A DNA stretch of 64,000 nt from an uncultured Bacteroidales bacterium (GCA_905235085.1 CAJOKD010000005.1:124001-188000), one strand, 5' to 3'. Shown: positions 10,801-18,833, counted from the first letter of the stretch. Made by a program: numbers and translations. The notes: a model not told the origin generated them from the letters alone.

Positions 10801-11502
10801 TGTGTAGGAGGTATCAGCGGTGGTGACTACTATGCCGACGGCCAGAGCGCAACTGACATCTTCACTTGCAACAACGACGGTCCTATCAACATCTACACAG
10901 ATGCTGCCAATGCCAACTCCGCTGTCGGAGGTATCGTCGGATGGCCTTGCAAGGAAGGTGGCGGAACAGTTTCTACCAAGGACTGCGTCAACTCCGGAAA
11001 GCTTACCCTCAACGGTCAGGGCAAGGTCAGGATCGGTGGTATCCAGGGAGGATCCGGAATAATGGACGGCTGCACCAACACAGCTGACATCGAGATCCCT
11101 ACCACCGGGAACAACACTACGGTTACTGGTCTCCTCGCCGGATTCCACTCCAACGGATATGCAGTCACCAACTGCACCGCCAAGGGTACCATCTCTTCAC
11201 CAGTCGTCCTTCTCGGAGCAAGCGCTATGATAGGTAACATCGGCAACGCCGCCCATACTACCGGTGACGGCTGCAAGGTCGACTGCGTACTCGATGTTCC
11301 GAAGACCAGCAACGTCGGTATGGTGATAGGTTACTTCAACGGCAAGACCCAGAACATCAAGATGGGTACCGAAGTCCCTGTCAAGGTCAAGGGTACCGTC
11401 AACGGAACCGTCCTGAATGCAGACAACTTCAGCGACTTCCTCCACGGCCCGGGCAACTTCGACGCTTCGAAGCACGTCATCAACGCACAGTATGGTGAAT
11501 AA
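7849..11502 (+). CDS. Large surface lipoprotein with FN3 domains and a beta-helix repeat region
   Basis: The 1217-residue product has a lipoprotein signal peptide (FWSC, Cys22). Three fibronectin type III-like domains cover roughly residues 36-375, each opening with a PxxLxY-type strand and a T/S-x-x-W strand. A beta-sandwich of about 200 residues follows, then a further FN3 domain at about 612-702. From about 720 to the end the chain consists of GLUG/beta-helix-type repeats in which turns such as GGIAG and NC-x-N-x-G recur, beginning DIDMAGKSI and GTLDGQGHTI. The architecture fits an adhesin or glycan-binding surface protein; no catalytic domain is evident. It is divergent from the SusC operon and may serve the same system (inference). 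A strong terminator follows immediately. Confidence 0.85.
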   Translation: MKLKRILAVILTATAAFGFWSCQEEEIETGIDPNLPAPSNLTYDEDNSSATSMTVYWDVAATDAAGATSYTVQLLTAPDQGDNYDSATSKTLQSTAEVHDIAMFGGLSSFDKYLVRVRANYKRSKYSEWTYISLNGEPVYHEVGFGMVDASLPTVDTCGYDATLSTPESMWFNFDAHTAKAANAAEVVVRIVNKKSTLPSYTNTESITATGTEFLNLPSKNRYTVWARAAYKLSDGRTAYSEWMRVQEGDKNLYEVGKGAVREEPPTAKLNYASSSTLVFSWSNYGFEDVASDRDLNVRVQLYKDAACSNLVVAWTFKGNETDVVTTTNKIFNSIQPCFSFPGLEPGTKYYFKVTNLDTELSSEPVEGETTAFTIKEPVGDAVQAGDLVLGEDFGELIIGGDYVNKAPGISSTGRASLTDQKAPTGEQPDKSAKIVFGPVYHSNEVGFFNTMALSVPSTRLDKWGTYNEGTANSYTLERPGYFKLGASSYASWITTPLLANLAGPATIEVTFTAARYESDQIAGSVYTVTGSSISDAHVITGTKTAVYSFNVPEDKSKWGTYTCTIKNVMPNMRLAFGVAEREVPTEAGSVQRRMYIGEVTIKLVEYTGEAITVPVPANLTLKAKTTTMAVSWDASDVETYTVEYKKTADSKWTVLDPITTNSLTIEGLEPDTEYDVRVKAAKSGFESQYATASARTASASALNTEIGSASELVEWLAAATEAATDEYKLTADIDMAGKSIIAASGFAGTLDGQGHTIKNLKATAPLIAVNKGTIKNINVDASCKFMPAAPIFGVIVADNQGTIQNCHNAATVRYHVDDVNEMTLIGGIAGQSTGTIKDCSNAGEIVVKSAKGLGGAAAGIAAYQQGAVSNCVNSGPVTMTSLFTKAGMKGGPLTSNILPCEGGIIGIAGKGTTITSCENGGKISFIQTGIEQAGGGRERMMIGGIAGNPNGKISSSNNHGEVFVSTATSTGKVLTGSGTSYIICVGGISGGDYYADGQSATDIFTCNNDGPINIYTDAANANSAVGGIVGWPCKEGGGTVSTKDCVNSGKLTLNGQGKVRIGGIQGGSGIMDGCTNTADIEIPTTGNNTTVTGLLAGFHSNGYAVTNCTAKGTISSPVVLLGASAMIGNIGNAAHTTGDGCKVDCVLDVPKTSNVGMVIGYFNGKTQNIKMGTEVPVKVKGTVNGTVLNADNFSDFLHGPGNFDASKHVINAQYGE

Positions 11503-11533
11503 CCTGTCCTGAAGGATAAATAACCTCTTATAC

Positions 11534-11575
11534 GATGCCCCCGAAGCCGAACGGACTCCGGGGGCATCTTCTTTA
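11534..11575 (+). terminator. Intrinsic terminator of the FN3/beta-helix lipoprotein gene
   Basis: A 10-bp perfect GC-rich stem, GATGCCCCCG (11534-11543) with CGGGGGCATC (11559-11568), has a 15-nt loop and is followed by TTCTTTAT. Confidence 0.85.
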
Positions 11576-11622
11576 TCCCCAAAAAGGTTGCATAAAGAAC
11601 TGGGAATGATTACCTTTATACG

Positions 11623-12891
11623 ATGATTCCTAAATCTGCCACCATATTCCTTTACACGCTGATGCTCCTGGCCACCGCTTCCTGCGAACGCCACGGAACC
11701 GATCCCTGGCACGGTAACGGTCAGGTGAATCCAGGTGGGGAAGGTGACAGCTACCTTGTAAAGGAAGCCACTTTCAAGGCAAATGCAGACACCCGTTCGT
11801 CCCTTGTTTCCGATGATGGCATCTGGACCGTGGAATGGGATGAAATGGAGAAGATAGGAATATGGGACGGCAAGAAGATGCAAGCCTTCACCAACGTGAC
11901 TGCTCCGGGCAGGGAAGGCACTTTCAAGGGAGAAGTGGCAGTCAAGGACAACCCTGACGATATGTTCTTCACGGACTACTTCTACGCCGTCTCCCCTTTC
12001 CCGGAAGAATTCACCGACGAAGGCAACAATATCACCGAATATGCATTCCACCTTCCCAACCTTTTCGTCTCACCGGAAGAAGGACGGCTCGGGAAAGGGT
12101 GCAATATAGGCATCGCAATGGTTCTGGCAGGCCTGAAAGGTAACTTGGATTTCCACAATGTTCTCTCCTTCCTGAGGATCACTGTCAAGGATACCGAGGT
12201 CAGGACCCTGAAGATGCGGATGCACGGGCCGATCGTAGGGAAAGTCGAGATAAACCCTATCTCGAGGCTCATCCAGTCCGGGGAGAAAGCAAGGAAGGAC
12301 TCCGCCTGGGTCATATCATCCTCAGGGATAGGAGGCCAGGGTGAGAACGAATATTATATCCCCGCCCTACCGGGGAACTACCTTGCCGACCTGTTCATCT
12401 CCACCGAAGAGAGCGAGGACTCCCCTACCTTGATATCCGGGGATTTCTCTTTCTCGACAACAAGGATGCAGGTCACTGACTATAGGACGATTACCGACCC
12501 GGGAAGCGGCAATTGCAGGATAGTCTCGTCCCTCGCTGCCGACGGGAGCTATGTCCTCATTTCCGAAAGCGGCTTCGACATCATCGGGATCAGTCACAAG
12601 GGAGAAGAAGTCCTCCTGAACATCGAAGCCCCGGGTAAGGAATCCATTTTCACGGTAATCCCCATATCCGACCTACATCTGGTCCCGGACGGGTCCGGAG
12701 CATATTTCATAAGGTACTACGATCCCGCGGGCATAAAGGCGGACGGCCAGGTATTCCATAATCTGTTCCTCAGCAGTTCCGGGGGCTGTCTTGCCCCATC
12801 CCGGCTGGAAGATCCGGATGCTGTCCCGGACATAACGAGCATGAAAAAGGCCTCCGCTACTTCATATAAGATTTATCTTATTGAGAAATAA
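11623..12891 (+). CDS. Fimbrillin-like lipoprotein
   Basis: This 422-residue protein has a lipoprotein signal peptide (TASC, Cys21). The N-terminal domain shows the pattern of Bacteroidales fimbrillin-like proteins: a TRSSL segment, then W-x-x-x-D-x-IGIWD, then a domain with FYAVSPFP and YAFHLPN. Members of this superfamily are pilus subunits or pilus-tip/adhesin-like lipoproteins, processed at the surface. No other pilus gene is adjacent, so it may be a solitary surface lipoprotein. The start ATG at 11623 lies only 4 nt after a -7-like TACCTTTA, so it could be translated from a leaderless mRNA. Function is inferred from fold pattern only. Confidence 0.65.
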   Translation: MIPKSATIFLYTLMLLATASCERHGTDPWHGNGQVNPGGEGDSYLVKEATFKANADTRSSLVSDDGIWTVEWDEMEKIGIWDGKKMQAFTNVTAPGREGTFKGEVAVKDNPDDMFFTDYFYAVSPFPEEFTDEGNNITEYAFHLPNLFVSPEEGRLGKGCNIGIAMVLAGLKGNLDFHNVLSFLRITVKDTEVRTLKMRMHGPIVGKVEINPISRLIQSGEKARKDSAWVISSSGIGGQGENEYYIPALPGNYLADLFISTEESEDSPTLISGDFSFSTTRMQVTDYRTITDPGSGNCRIVSSLAADGSYVLISESGFDIIGISHKGEEVLLNIEAPGKESIFTVIPISDLHLVPDGSGAYFIRYYDPAGIKADGQVFHNLFLSSSGGCLAPSRLEDPDAVPDITSMKKASATSYKIYLIEK

Positions 12892-12919
12892 CAACTTCCA
12901 ATTATCTATAAATTTAATT

Positions 12920-12949
12920 TTGCAATTAATACAAACGTTTGTATATTTG
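12920..12949 (+). promoter_or_regulatory. Promoter of the lacI-kdu operon
   Basis: A -33 TTG (12920-12922, within TTTTG) and a -7 TATATTTG (12942-12949) are separated by exactly 19 nt. The start codon of the regulator is 20 nt after the -7 box. The spacer carries a LacI-type operator. Confidence 0.85.
12929..12944. promoter_or_regulatory. LacI-family operator (perfect palindrome) inside the promoter
   Basis: ATACAAACGTTTGTAT is a perfect 16-bp palindrome centred on CG, the usual form of LacI/GalR-family operators (central AAACGTTT). It fills most of the spacer and touches the first bases of the -7 box, so a bound repressor would block RNA polymerase. The neighbouring LacI-family regulator is the obvious ligand, giving autoregulation and control of the whole operon (inference). 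Confidence 0.8.
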
Positions 12950-12969
12950 TAGTCAAGCGCTGAGACAAT

Positions 12970-13974
12970 ATGATCAAACCAACGATTACAGACATAGCAA
13001 ACGAGATAGGGATAACCCCGTCCACCGTATCCAGGGCCCTGACCGGAAGTCCCAGGGTCAAGGAATCCACCAGGGAAGCGATCATAAGGAAGGCAGAGGA
13101 GATGGGATACGAAAGGAACGTTATGGCTTCCAACCTTCGCAGGGGCTTCGCCAAGACGGTAGGAATCATCGTCCCCCGCATCAACAGACAGTTCTTCAGC
13201 AATATCATCAGCAGTGCCGAATCCATCTTGGGCGAGGCCGGCTACACTGTCATCATTTGCCAGTCACACGAGACCCTTGAGGACGAGGTCAAAGCCCTCA
13301 AGACGATGCGTGCCAACCAGGTCGCAGGCGTGATGATTTCCCATTCCATCCAGTCTGTGAACGGAGACCATATCATCGAGAACATTCCGGAAGACGTGGA
13401 ACTCATCCAGTTCGACAGGGTATTCACTTCCCTTCCAGGCATAAAAGTGGTCAACGACGGAGTCAAAGGGTCGTATGAAGCCACAAAGTCACTGATAGAG
13501 AACGGTTATAAAAGGATAGGGACATTGGCCGGATACCTCGGAGCAGAGTTGTTCGCAGACCGAAAGAAAGGCTATGTCAAGGCTTTGGAAGAAGCCGGGA
13601 TGGACATTGACGAAGATATCATATTCGAGGACTCCATCCTCAGGGAGACAGGCTACAGAAGCGCACTCAAGGCCATAGAAAGAGGCTGTGACGCACTTTA
13701 CTGCGCCGGAGACTTCTCCGCTCTGGGAGCTTTCGATGCAGCCAGGGAGGCCGGGCTCGAAGTTCCGGAACAGTTCGGAATAATAGGCACTGCCAACGAG
13801 CATTTCACCGGACTGATGTCCCCTCGGATGAGTTCGCTCGAGCAAAGGCCTGACAAGATGGGTGCCGAGGCTGCCCTTGCGTTCCTGGAGGCCGTGGAAG
13901 GCAAGCAGGAAGACCGGACGATCGAGATTCCTATGGAACTCATCATACGTCAGTCATCATCAAGGAAACAATAA
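12970..13974 (+). CDS. LacI-family transcriptional regulator of uronate catabolism
   Basis: The 334-residue product has the LacI helix-turn-helix at residues 5-25 (ITDIANEIGITPSTVSRAL) and the hinge helix, followed by a periplasmic-binding-protein-like effector domain (VGIIVPRINRQFFSNIISS onwards) and the closing TTIEIPMELIIRQSS-type end. It is the first gene of the operon encoding uronate catabolism and is preceded by a perfect palindromic operator in its own promoter, so it most likely represses the operon until an intermediate such as 2-keto-3-deoxygluconate or a diketo-uronate binds. The effector is inferred from context. The next gene starts 19 nt after the stop. Confidence 0.93.
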   Translation: MIKPTITDIANEIGITPSTVSRALTGSPRVKESTREAIIRKAEEMGYERNVMASNLRRGFAKTVGIIVPRINRQFFSNIISSAESILGEAGYTVIICQSHETLEDEVKALKTMRANQVAGVMISHSIQSVNGDHIIENIPEDVELIQFDRVFTSLPGIKVVNDGVKGSYEATKSLIENGYKRIGTLAGYLGAELFADRKKGYVKALEEAGMDIDEDIIFEDSILRETGYRSALKAIERGCDALYCAGDFSALGAFDAAREAGLEVPEQFGIIGTANEHFTGLMSPRMSSLEQRPDKMGAEAALAFLEAVEGKQEDRTIEIPMELIIRQSSSRKQ

Positions 13975-13993
13975 CGAAAAACACATAAACACA

Positions 13994-14797
13994 ATGACTA
14001 ATCTCTTTTCACTTGAAGGCAAGAACGCCTGGGTCACAGGAGCCGCCTATGGTATTGGCTTCAGCATCGCAAAGGCTTTCGTAGAGGCCGGAGCAAAAAC
14101 CATCGTGTTCAACGTTCGTGGCGAAGAGGCGCTCAAGAAAGCACTGGATGCCTATCGCGAGGCCGGCATCGAGAATGTGAAGGGCTACACCTGCGACGTC
14201 ACCGACGAGGTGGCCGTGAAGACCCTCGTAGAGAAGATCCATCAGGAGGTAGGTCAGATTGATATCCTCGTCAATAACGCAGGCATCATCAAGCGCATCC
14301 CAATGCACGAGATGACGCGCACCGAGTTCCAGCAGGTCATCGACATCGACCTTGTCGGTCCGTATATCTGCTCGGCTGCCGTCGTTCCCGAGATGATGGA
14401 GCGCCGCGAAGGCAAGATCATCAACATCTGTTCGATGATGTCTGAGCTGGGTCGTGAGACCGTCTCTGCATATGCCGCTGCCAAGGGTGGCCTCAAGATG
14501 CTGACCCGCAACATCTGCTCCGAGTACGGAGAATACAACATCCAGTGCAACGCCATCGGCCCGGGTTACATCGCTACTCCTCAGACCGCTCCCCTGCGCG
14601 AGCGCCAGGCCGACGGCAGCCGCCATCCGTTCGATTCCTTCATCTGCGCCAAGACTCCGGCTGGCCGCTGGCTCGATCCTTCGGAACTCGGCGGCCCGGC
14701 CGTATTCCTGGCCTCGCACGCTTCCGATGCCGTCAACGGACACATCCTCTATGTAGATGGCGGTATCCTGGCATACATCGGCAAGCAGCCTAAGTGA
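13994..14797 (+). CDS. kduD: KduD/gluconate 5-dehydrogenase-type short-chain dehydrogenase
   Basis: The 267-residue SDR protein has the cofactor motif TGAAYGIG (residues about 16-23), NNAG, the catalytic S..YAAAKGG (Tyr-x3-Lys) and the closing YVDGG. It resembles 2-deoxy-D-gluconate 3-dehydrogenase/gluconate 5-dehydrogenase. In this operon it should reduce 2,5-diketo-3-deoxygluconate to 2-keto-3-deoxygluconate with NAD(P)H. The start ATG at 13994 gives the normal family length; an upstream extension in the same frame would overlap lacI and is not credible. All 12 arginine codons are CGC or CGT, while every neighbour, including the ribosomal protein genes, uses AGG/AGA heavily; this suggests recent acquisition. 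The stop overlaps the next start (TGATG). Confidence 0.88.
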   Translation: MTNLFSLEGKNAWVTGAAYGIGFSIAKAFVEAGAKTIVFNVRGEEALKKALDAYREAGIENVKGYTCDVTDEVAVKTLVEKIHQEVGQIDILVNNAGIIKRIPMHEMTRTEFQQVIDIDLVGPYICSAAVVPEMMERREGKIINICSMMSELGRETVSAYAAAKGGLKMLTRNICSEYGEYNIQCNAIGPGYIATPQTAPLRERQADGSRHPFDSFICAKTPAGRWLDPSELGGPAVFLASHASDAVNGHILYVDGGILAYIGKQPK

Positions 14798-16221
14798 TGG
14801 AAGCGGTATTCAGCTATATAATCGGCCTCGGGGCCGCCGTTATGATGCCCGTGATATTCACCATCCTGGGCGTCTGTATCGGTATTCCTTTCGGCAAGGC
14901 ACTGAAGAGCGGACTCCTGGTGGGAGTCGGTTTCGTGGGTCTCTCGATAGTCACCGCGCTCCTGACTAGCAGCCTTGGAACTCCGCTCCAGAGGATGACC
15001 GAAATCTACAACCTGAAACTCGGCATCTTCGATATGGGCTGGCCTGCTGCCGCATCGGTCGCCTACAATACCACAATCGGCGCATTCATAATTCCGGTCT
15101 GCCTCGGCATCAACATATTGCTCCTGCTCTGCAAGGCTACAAAGACCATCAACATCGACCTGTGGAACTACTGGCATTACGCATTTATCGGTGCTGTGGT
15201 CTATTTTGCGACAGACAACGTCTGGTGGGGATTCTTCGCCGCGATAATATGCTTCGTCATCACCCTGGTTATGGCTGATCTCACTACCAAGGGATTCCAG
15301 TCATATTACAAGGATATGGACGGGATATCCATCCCGCAGCCTTTCTGCCAGGGGTTCGTTCCGTTCGCCTGGGCGCTGAACAAAGGAATGGACGCCATCC
15401 CTGGTTTCAGCAAGCTGGACCTCGATGCAGAAGGAATGAAGAAGAAATTCGGAGTACTGGGAGAGCCCCTTTTCCTGGGAGTGATAATCGGCTGTCTCAT
15501 AGGCGTCCTCTCTTGCAATGGCTGGAAAGAGACTGTCGAAGGAATACCTATGATCCTGGGACTCGGAATAAAGATGGGCGCCGTGATGGAACTGATTCCG
15601 AGAATCACGGGACTGTTCATCGAAGGATTGAAACCGATAGCCGAGGCCACCAAGAACCTGGTATCCAGGAAGTTCAAGAATTCCGCAGGCATCAGCATCG
15701 GTATGAGCCCCGCTCTGGTGATCGGGCATCCTACCACGCTCGTGGTATCGCTCCTGCTCATCCCTGCGATACTCTTCCTGTCAGTCATCCTTCCTGGAAA
15801 TGAGTTCCTGCCCCTTGCGTCCCTGGCCGGAATGTTCTACCTCTTCCCCGTCGTACTTCCTATCACCAAGGGAAACGTGGTCAAGACATTCATAGTTGGC
15901 TTGGTAGCACTCGTAGTGGGCCTGTATTTCGTAACGGACCTCGCTCCGTTCTTTACCAAGGCTGCCCAGGACGTATTCGCCCGGACAGGAGACACTGCCG
16001 TTGCGATTCCGGACGGATTTCAAGGCGGCTCGCTGGACTTCGCTTCCAGCTTGTTCGCCTGGGTGATCTTCCATCTCGTCCACGATATCAAATGGATCGG
16101 CAGCGGTCTGCTGGTGATACTGGCGACCATTATGGCGATAATAAACCGCAGAAGGATAATCAAAGAATCATTCGTTCTCAACAATGAAAAGAATAGCAAC
16201 GATAGCGGCGCTGATGCTTAG
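14797..16221 (+). CDS. GatC-like PTS EIIC membrane protein without IIA/IIB partners
   Basis: The 474-residue, highly hydrophobic protein resembles the galactitol-type PTS IIC family (GatC/SgcC): an N-terminal [16 protein letters not shown] helix, a conserved central [14 protein letters not shown] segment, a [12 protein letters not shown] segment and about ten or more membrane spans. In a PTS the IIC subunit carries the sugar while IIA/IIB phosphorylate it, but no IIA, IIB, EI or HPr gene is nearby. Located between the dehydrogenase and the isomerase, it is the only transporter candidate of the operon and may act as a non-phosphorylating carrier for a diketo-uronate or similar acid (inference). 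I take ATG at 14797 rather than the adjacent GTG at 14794. Its end overlaps the kduI start by 38 nt. Confidence 0.82.
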   Translation: MEAVFSYIIGLGAAVMMPVIFTILGVCIGIPFGKALKSGLLVGVGFVGLSIVTALLTSSLGTPLQRMTEIYNLKLGIFDMGWPAAASVAYNTTIGAFIIPVCLGINILLLLCKATKTINIDLWNYWHYAFIGAVVYFATDNVWWGFFAAIICFVITLVMADLTTKGFQSYYKDMDGISIPQPFCQGFVPFAWALNKGMDAIPGFSKLDLDAEGMKKKFGVLGEPLFLGVIIGCLIGVLSCNGWKETVEGIPMILGLGIKMGAVMELIPRITGLFIEGLKPIAEATKNLVSRKFKNSAGISIGMSPALVIGHPTTLVVSLLLIPAILFLSVILPGNEFLPLASLAGMFYLFPVVLPITKGNVVKTFIVGLVALVVGLYFVTDLAPFFTKAAQDVFARTGDTAVAIPDGFQGGSLDFASSLFAWVIFHLVHDIKWIGSGLLVILATIMAIINRRRIIKESFVLNNEKNSNDSGADA

Positions 16222-17104
16222 CGCAGCCGCAGCAAGTGCCCAGGTCAACTGGACGATGCAGACAGCCTGCAGTCCGCAGGATGTAAAGAACTACGATACC
16301 GAAAAGCTCCGCAGCAGTTTCCTGATGGAGAAGGTGATGACCCCGAACAAGATAAACCTCACCTACTCTATGTATGACAGGTTCATATTCGGTGGCGCAA
16401 TGCCGGTCGGCAAAGTGCTTACGCTGGACACCTTCGACGCTCTAAAGGCAAATTATTTCCTGGAAAGGAGGGAGCTCGGCATCATCAACGTCGGCGGTGA
16501 AGGCACGGTGACGGTGGACGGACAGCAATACGTCCTCGGGTTCAAGGAGGCTCTGTACGTTGGCCGCGGCCACAAGAAGGTCACCTTCGCAAGCAAGAGT
16601 CCTTCCAAGCCGGCCAAGTTCTATCTCAATTCGGCCACTGCACACAAGGAATACAAGACCCAGCTCATCACCATAGACGGACGTGAAGGAAGCCTGAAAG
16701 CCAATTCCTTCGCTGCCGGCAAGATGGAAGACAGCAACGACAGGGTCATCAACCAGCTCATCGTGAACAATGTCCTGGAGGAAGGTCCGTGCCAGCTCCA
16801 GATGGGTCTCACGGAGCTCAAGCCGGGCAGCGTATGGAACACTATGCCGGCCCACACCCACAGCCGCAGGATAGAGGTATATTTCTATTTCAATGTTCCT
16901 GAAGGGAATATGGTCTGCCACCTGATGGGTGAGCCTCAGCAGGAGCGTCTCGTATGGATGGCGAACGAACAGGCCATTATGTCTCCGGAATGGTCTATAC
17001 ACGCCGCCGCAGGCACCAGCAATTATATGTTCATCTGGGGAATGGCAGGCGAGAACCTGGACTACTCCGATATGGACAAGATCAAGTACACTGAAATGAG
17101 ATAA
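16184..17104 (+). CDS. kduI: KduI-type 5-keto-4-deoxyuronate isomerase with a signal peptide
   Basis: The product is a clear KduI: the metal ligands H224, H226 and E231 (in [15 protein letters not shown]) and H273 (SPEWSIHAA) correspond to H196, H198, E203 and H245 of the E. coli enzyme, with a constant offset of 28. KduI converts 5-keto-4-deoxyuronate to 2,5-diketo-3-deoxygluconate, normally in the cytoplasm. Here residues 1-20 form a textbook signal peptide (MKR, hydrophobic core, ASA/Q cleavage), predicting a periplasmic enzyme. If translation began at Met25 the protein would have the usual cytoplasmic length, so the start is the key uncertainty. The ATG used lies 38 nt inside the preceding gene. 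Confidence 0.88.
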   Translation: MKRIATIAALMLSAAAASAQVNWTMQTACSPQDVKNYDTEKLRSSFLMEKVMTPNKINLTYSMYDRFIFGGAMPVGKVLTLDTFDALKANYFLERRELGIINVGGEGTVTVDGQQYVLGFKEALYVGRGHKKVTFASKSPSKPAKFYLNSATAHKEYKTQLITIDGREGSLKANSFAAGKMEDSNDRVINQLIVNNVLEEGPCQLQMGLTELKPGSVWNTMPAHTHSRRIEVYFYFNVPEGNMVCHLMGEPQQERLVWMANEQAIMSPEWSIHAAAGTSNYMFIWGMAGENLDYSDMDKIKYTEMR

Positions 17105-17116
17105 AGGATCCCGCAT

Positions 17117-18154
17117 ATGCCAAGAGTCATAACATTCGGAGAAATAATGCTCAGGCTATCCACCCCCGGATATCTGAAATTCAGCCAGGCCAGACAGCTG
17201 GACGCCACTTTCGGCGGAGGAGAAGCCAATGTTGCCGTATCGCTTGCGAATTTCGGCATTGACGCGGACTTCGTCACACGTGTTCCGGACAATGACATAG
17301 CCAGGTCCTGTCTCCGCGACCTGCGTTCTTTCGGGGTGGGGACATCCCACTGCATCACCGGAGGAGAACGTCTGGGAATATATTTCCTTGAGACCGGAGC
17401 CGTAGCACGTCCCAGCAAAGTAGTATATGACAGGGCTCATTCCTCAATCAGTACCATCCAGCCTGGAATGGTAGACTGGCACGAGGTGTTGAAAGGGGCT
17501 GACTGGTTCCACTGGACAGGAATAACTCCCGCCATAAGCGAAAGTGCTGCACAGGTATGCCTGGAAGCTATCAAGGCCGCCAATTCAATGGGTGTATTCG
17601 TTTCCTGCGATCTCAACTACCGCAAGAATCTCTGGAAATGGGGCAAAACCGCGGCTGAAGTGATGCCGGCTCTTGTCGAGGGCTGCGACCTCATACTCGG
17701 AAACGAAGAAGATGCCGAGAAGGAATTCGGCATAAAGCCGGAAGGATTCGATGCGGAGCATTCTGACGGGAGCATCGACCAGACCAGGTTTGAAAGCGTA
17801 TGCCGGCAGTTGATGGAGCGGTTCCCCAAGTGCAAGAAAGTCGCCATTACGCTCAGGGGCTCCATAAATGCTAACCATAACACCTGGGGCGGAGTGATAT
17901 TCGACGGTGAGACGCTCAGGGAATCACGCAGGTACGACATAACACATATAGTCGACCGTGTAGGCGGAGGAGATTCTTTTATGGGAGGCCTCATCTACGG
18001 ACTGCTGACTTGGTCGGACGACCAGAAAGCGATTGATTTCGCTGCGGCGGCCTCTTGCCTCAAACACACCATATTCGGTGATTACAACCAGGTATCGGTC
18101 AAAGAAGTGGAGAGCCTGATGTCCGGGAATGCTTCCGGACGTGTGGCGAGGTAA
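17117..18154 (+). CDS. kdgK: 2-keto-3-deoxygluconate kinase (PfkB family)
   Basis: The 345-residue ribokinase-family protein has the N-terminal FGEIMLRLS motif, the substrate-binding FGGGEANVAVSLANFG motif (about residues 32-47), and the C-terminal catalytic signature DRVGGGDSFMGGLIYG (about 275-290) containing the anion hole and catalytic Asp. It should phosphorylate 2-keto-3-deoxygluconate to KDPG with ATP in the cytoplasm. The start is 12 nt after kduI. Its length and the placement immediately before a KDPG aldolase gene make the assignment firm, although PfkB paralogues with other sugar-acid substrates exist. Confidence 0.92.
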   Translation: MPRVITFGEIMLRLSTPGYLKFSQARQLDATFGGGEANVAVSLANFGIDADFVTRVPDNDIARSCLRDLRSFGVGTSHCITGGERLGIYFLETGAVARPSKVVYDRAHSSISTIQPGMVDWHEVLKGADWFHWTGITPAISESAAQVCLEAIKAANSMGVFVSCDLNYRKNLWKWGKTAAEVMPALVEGCDLILGNEEDAEKEFGIKPEGFDAEHSDGSIDQTRFESVCRQLMERFPKCKKVAITLRGSINANHNTWGGVIFDGETLRESRRYDITHIVDRVGGGDSFMGGLIYGLLTWSDDQKAIDFAAAASCLKHTIFGDYNQVSVKEVESLMSGNASGRVAR

Positions 18155-18173
18155 TATCAAAGCTTACATAACA

Positions 18174-18833
18174 ATGGCAAAGTTCAGAAAACTCGAAACA
18201 TTGACGGCGATCAAGGAAAGCGGAATCGTTCCGGTGTTCTTCAACAGCGACCTGGAAACTGCGAAGAACGTCGTCAAGGCGTGCTACGAAGGGGGGATAA
18301 AGGCTTTTGAATTCACCAACAGGGGTGATTTCGCGATAACTGTATTCAGGGATCTGTCACTCTGGGCGCTGAAAGAATGTCCCGGGATTATCCTCGGAGC
18401 GGGCACAATCCTGGACGCACCGACCGCAGCACTCTATATTCAGATGGGAGCCAATTTCATTGTCTCCCCTTCCCTCAACCCGGAGGTTGCGAGGCTCTGC
18501 AACAGACGCGGGATACCATACACTCCTGGCTGCGGCAGCGTGACCGAGATTTGCAACGCACAGGAATTGGGATGCGACCTCGTCAAGGTATTCCCTGCAG
18601 GAAGCGTCGGTGGTCCTAAATTCGTCAAGGACGTGCTCGGTCCTCTTCCTTGGACGATGATGCTTGCTACCGGTAGCGTAGAGCCGACAGCCGAAAACCT
18701 CGCCGAATGGAAGAAATCGGGAGTTACGGCAGTAGGTATGGGATCGAAGCTCTTCCCTAAGGATGCCCTGGAGAAAGGCGACTGGAAGCGGATTACCGAT
18801 ATTTGCAAGTCCGCGATAGAATATTTCGAATAA
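18174..18833 (+). CDS. eda: KDPG/KHG aldolase
   Basis: The 219-residue class I aldolase has the family motifs GIVPVFFNSD, EFTNRG (Glu of the active site), GAGTILD, and CDLVKVFPAGS with the Schiff-base lysine in LVKVFPA. It cleaves 2-keto-3-deoxy-6-phosphogluconate to pyruvate and glyceraldehyde-3-phosphate, the last step of the operon's pathway. The start at 18174 is 19 nt after kdgK; an in-frame start further upstream would overlap kdgK and lacks family homology. A weak AT-rich hairpin follows the stop. Confidence 0.93.
   Translation: MAKFRKLETLTAIKESGIVPVFFNSDLETAKNVVKACYEGGIKAFEFTNRGDFAITVFRDLSLWALKECPGIILGAGTILDAPTAALYIQMGANFIVSPSLNPEVARLCNRRGIPYTPGCGSVTEICNAQELGCDLVKVFPAGSVGGPKFVKDVLGPLPWTMMLATGSVEPTAENLAEWKKSGVTAVGMGSKLFPKDALEKGDWKRITDICKSAIEYFE

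Noticed and set aside
9961..11490. Apparent DNA repeats in the beta-helix region
   Set aside because: The repetition is at protein level (GGIAG and NC-x-N-x-G turns); no long identical DNA repeats suggesting phase variation or recombination were seen.
11588..11618. TTG-N20-TACCTTTA promoter for the fimbrillin-like gene
   Set aside because: Not listed as a firm promoter because it would start transcription at or after the ATG at 11623; kept only as a possible leaderless case.
13862..13993. N-terminal extension of the KduD-like dehydrogenase
   Set aside because: It lies within the lacI coding region and shows no homology; the ATG at 13994 gives the normal family length.
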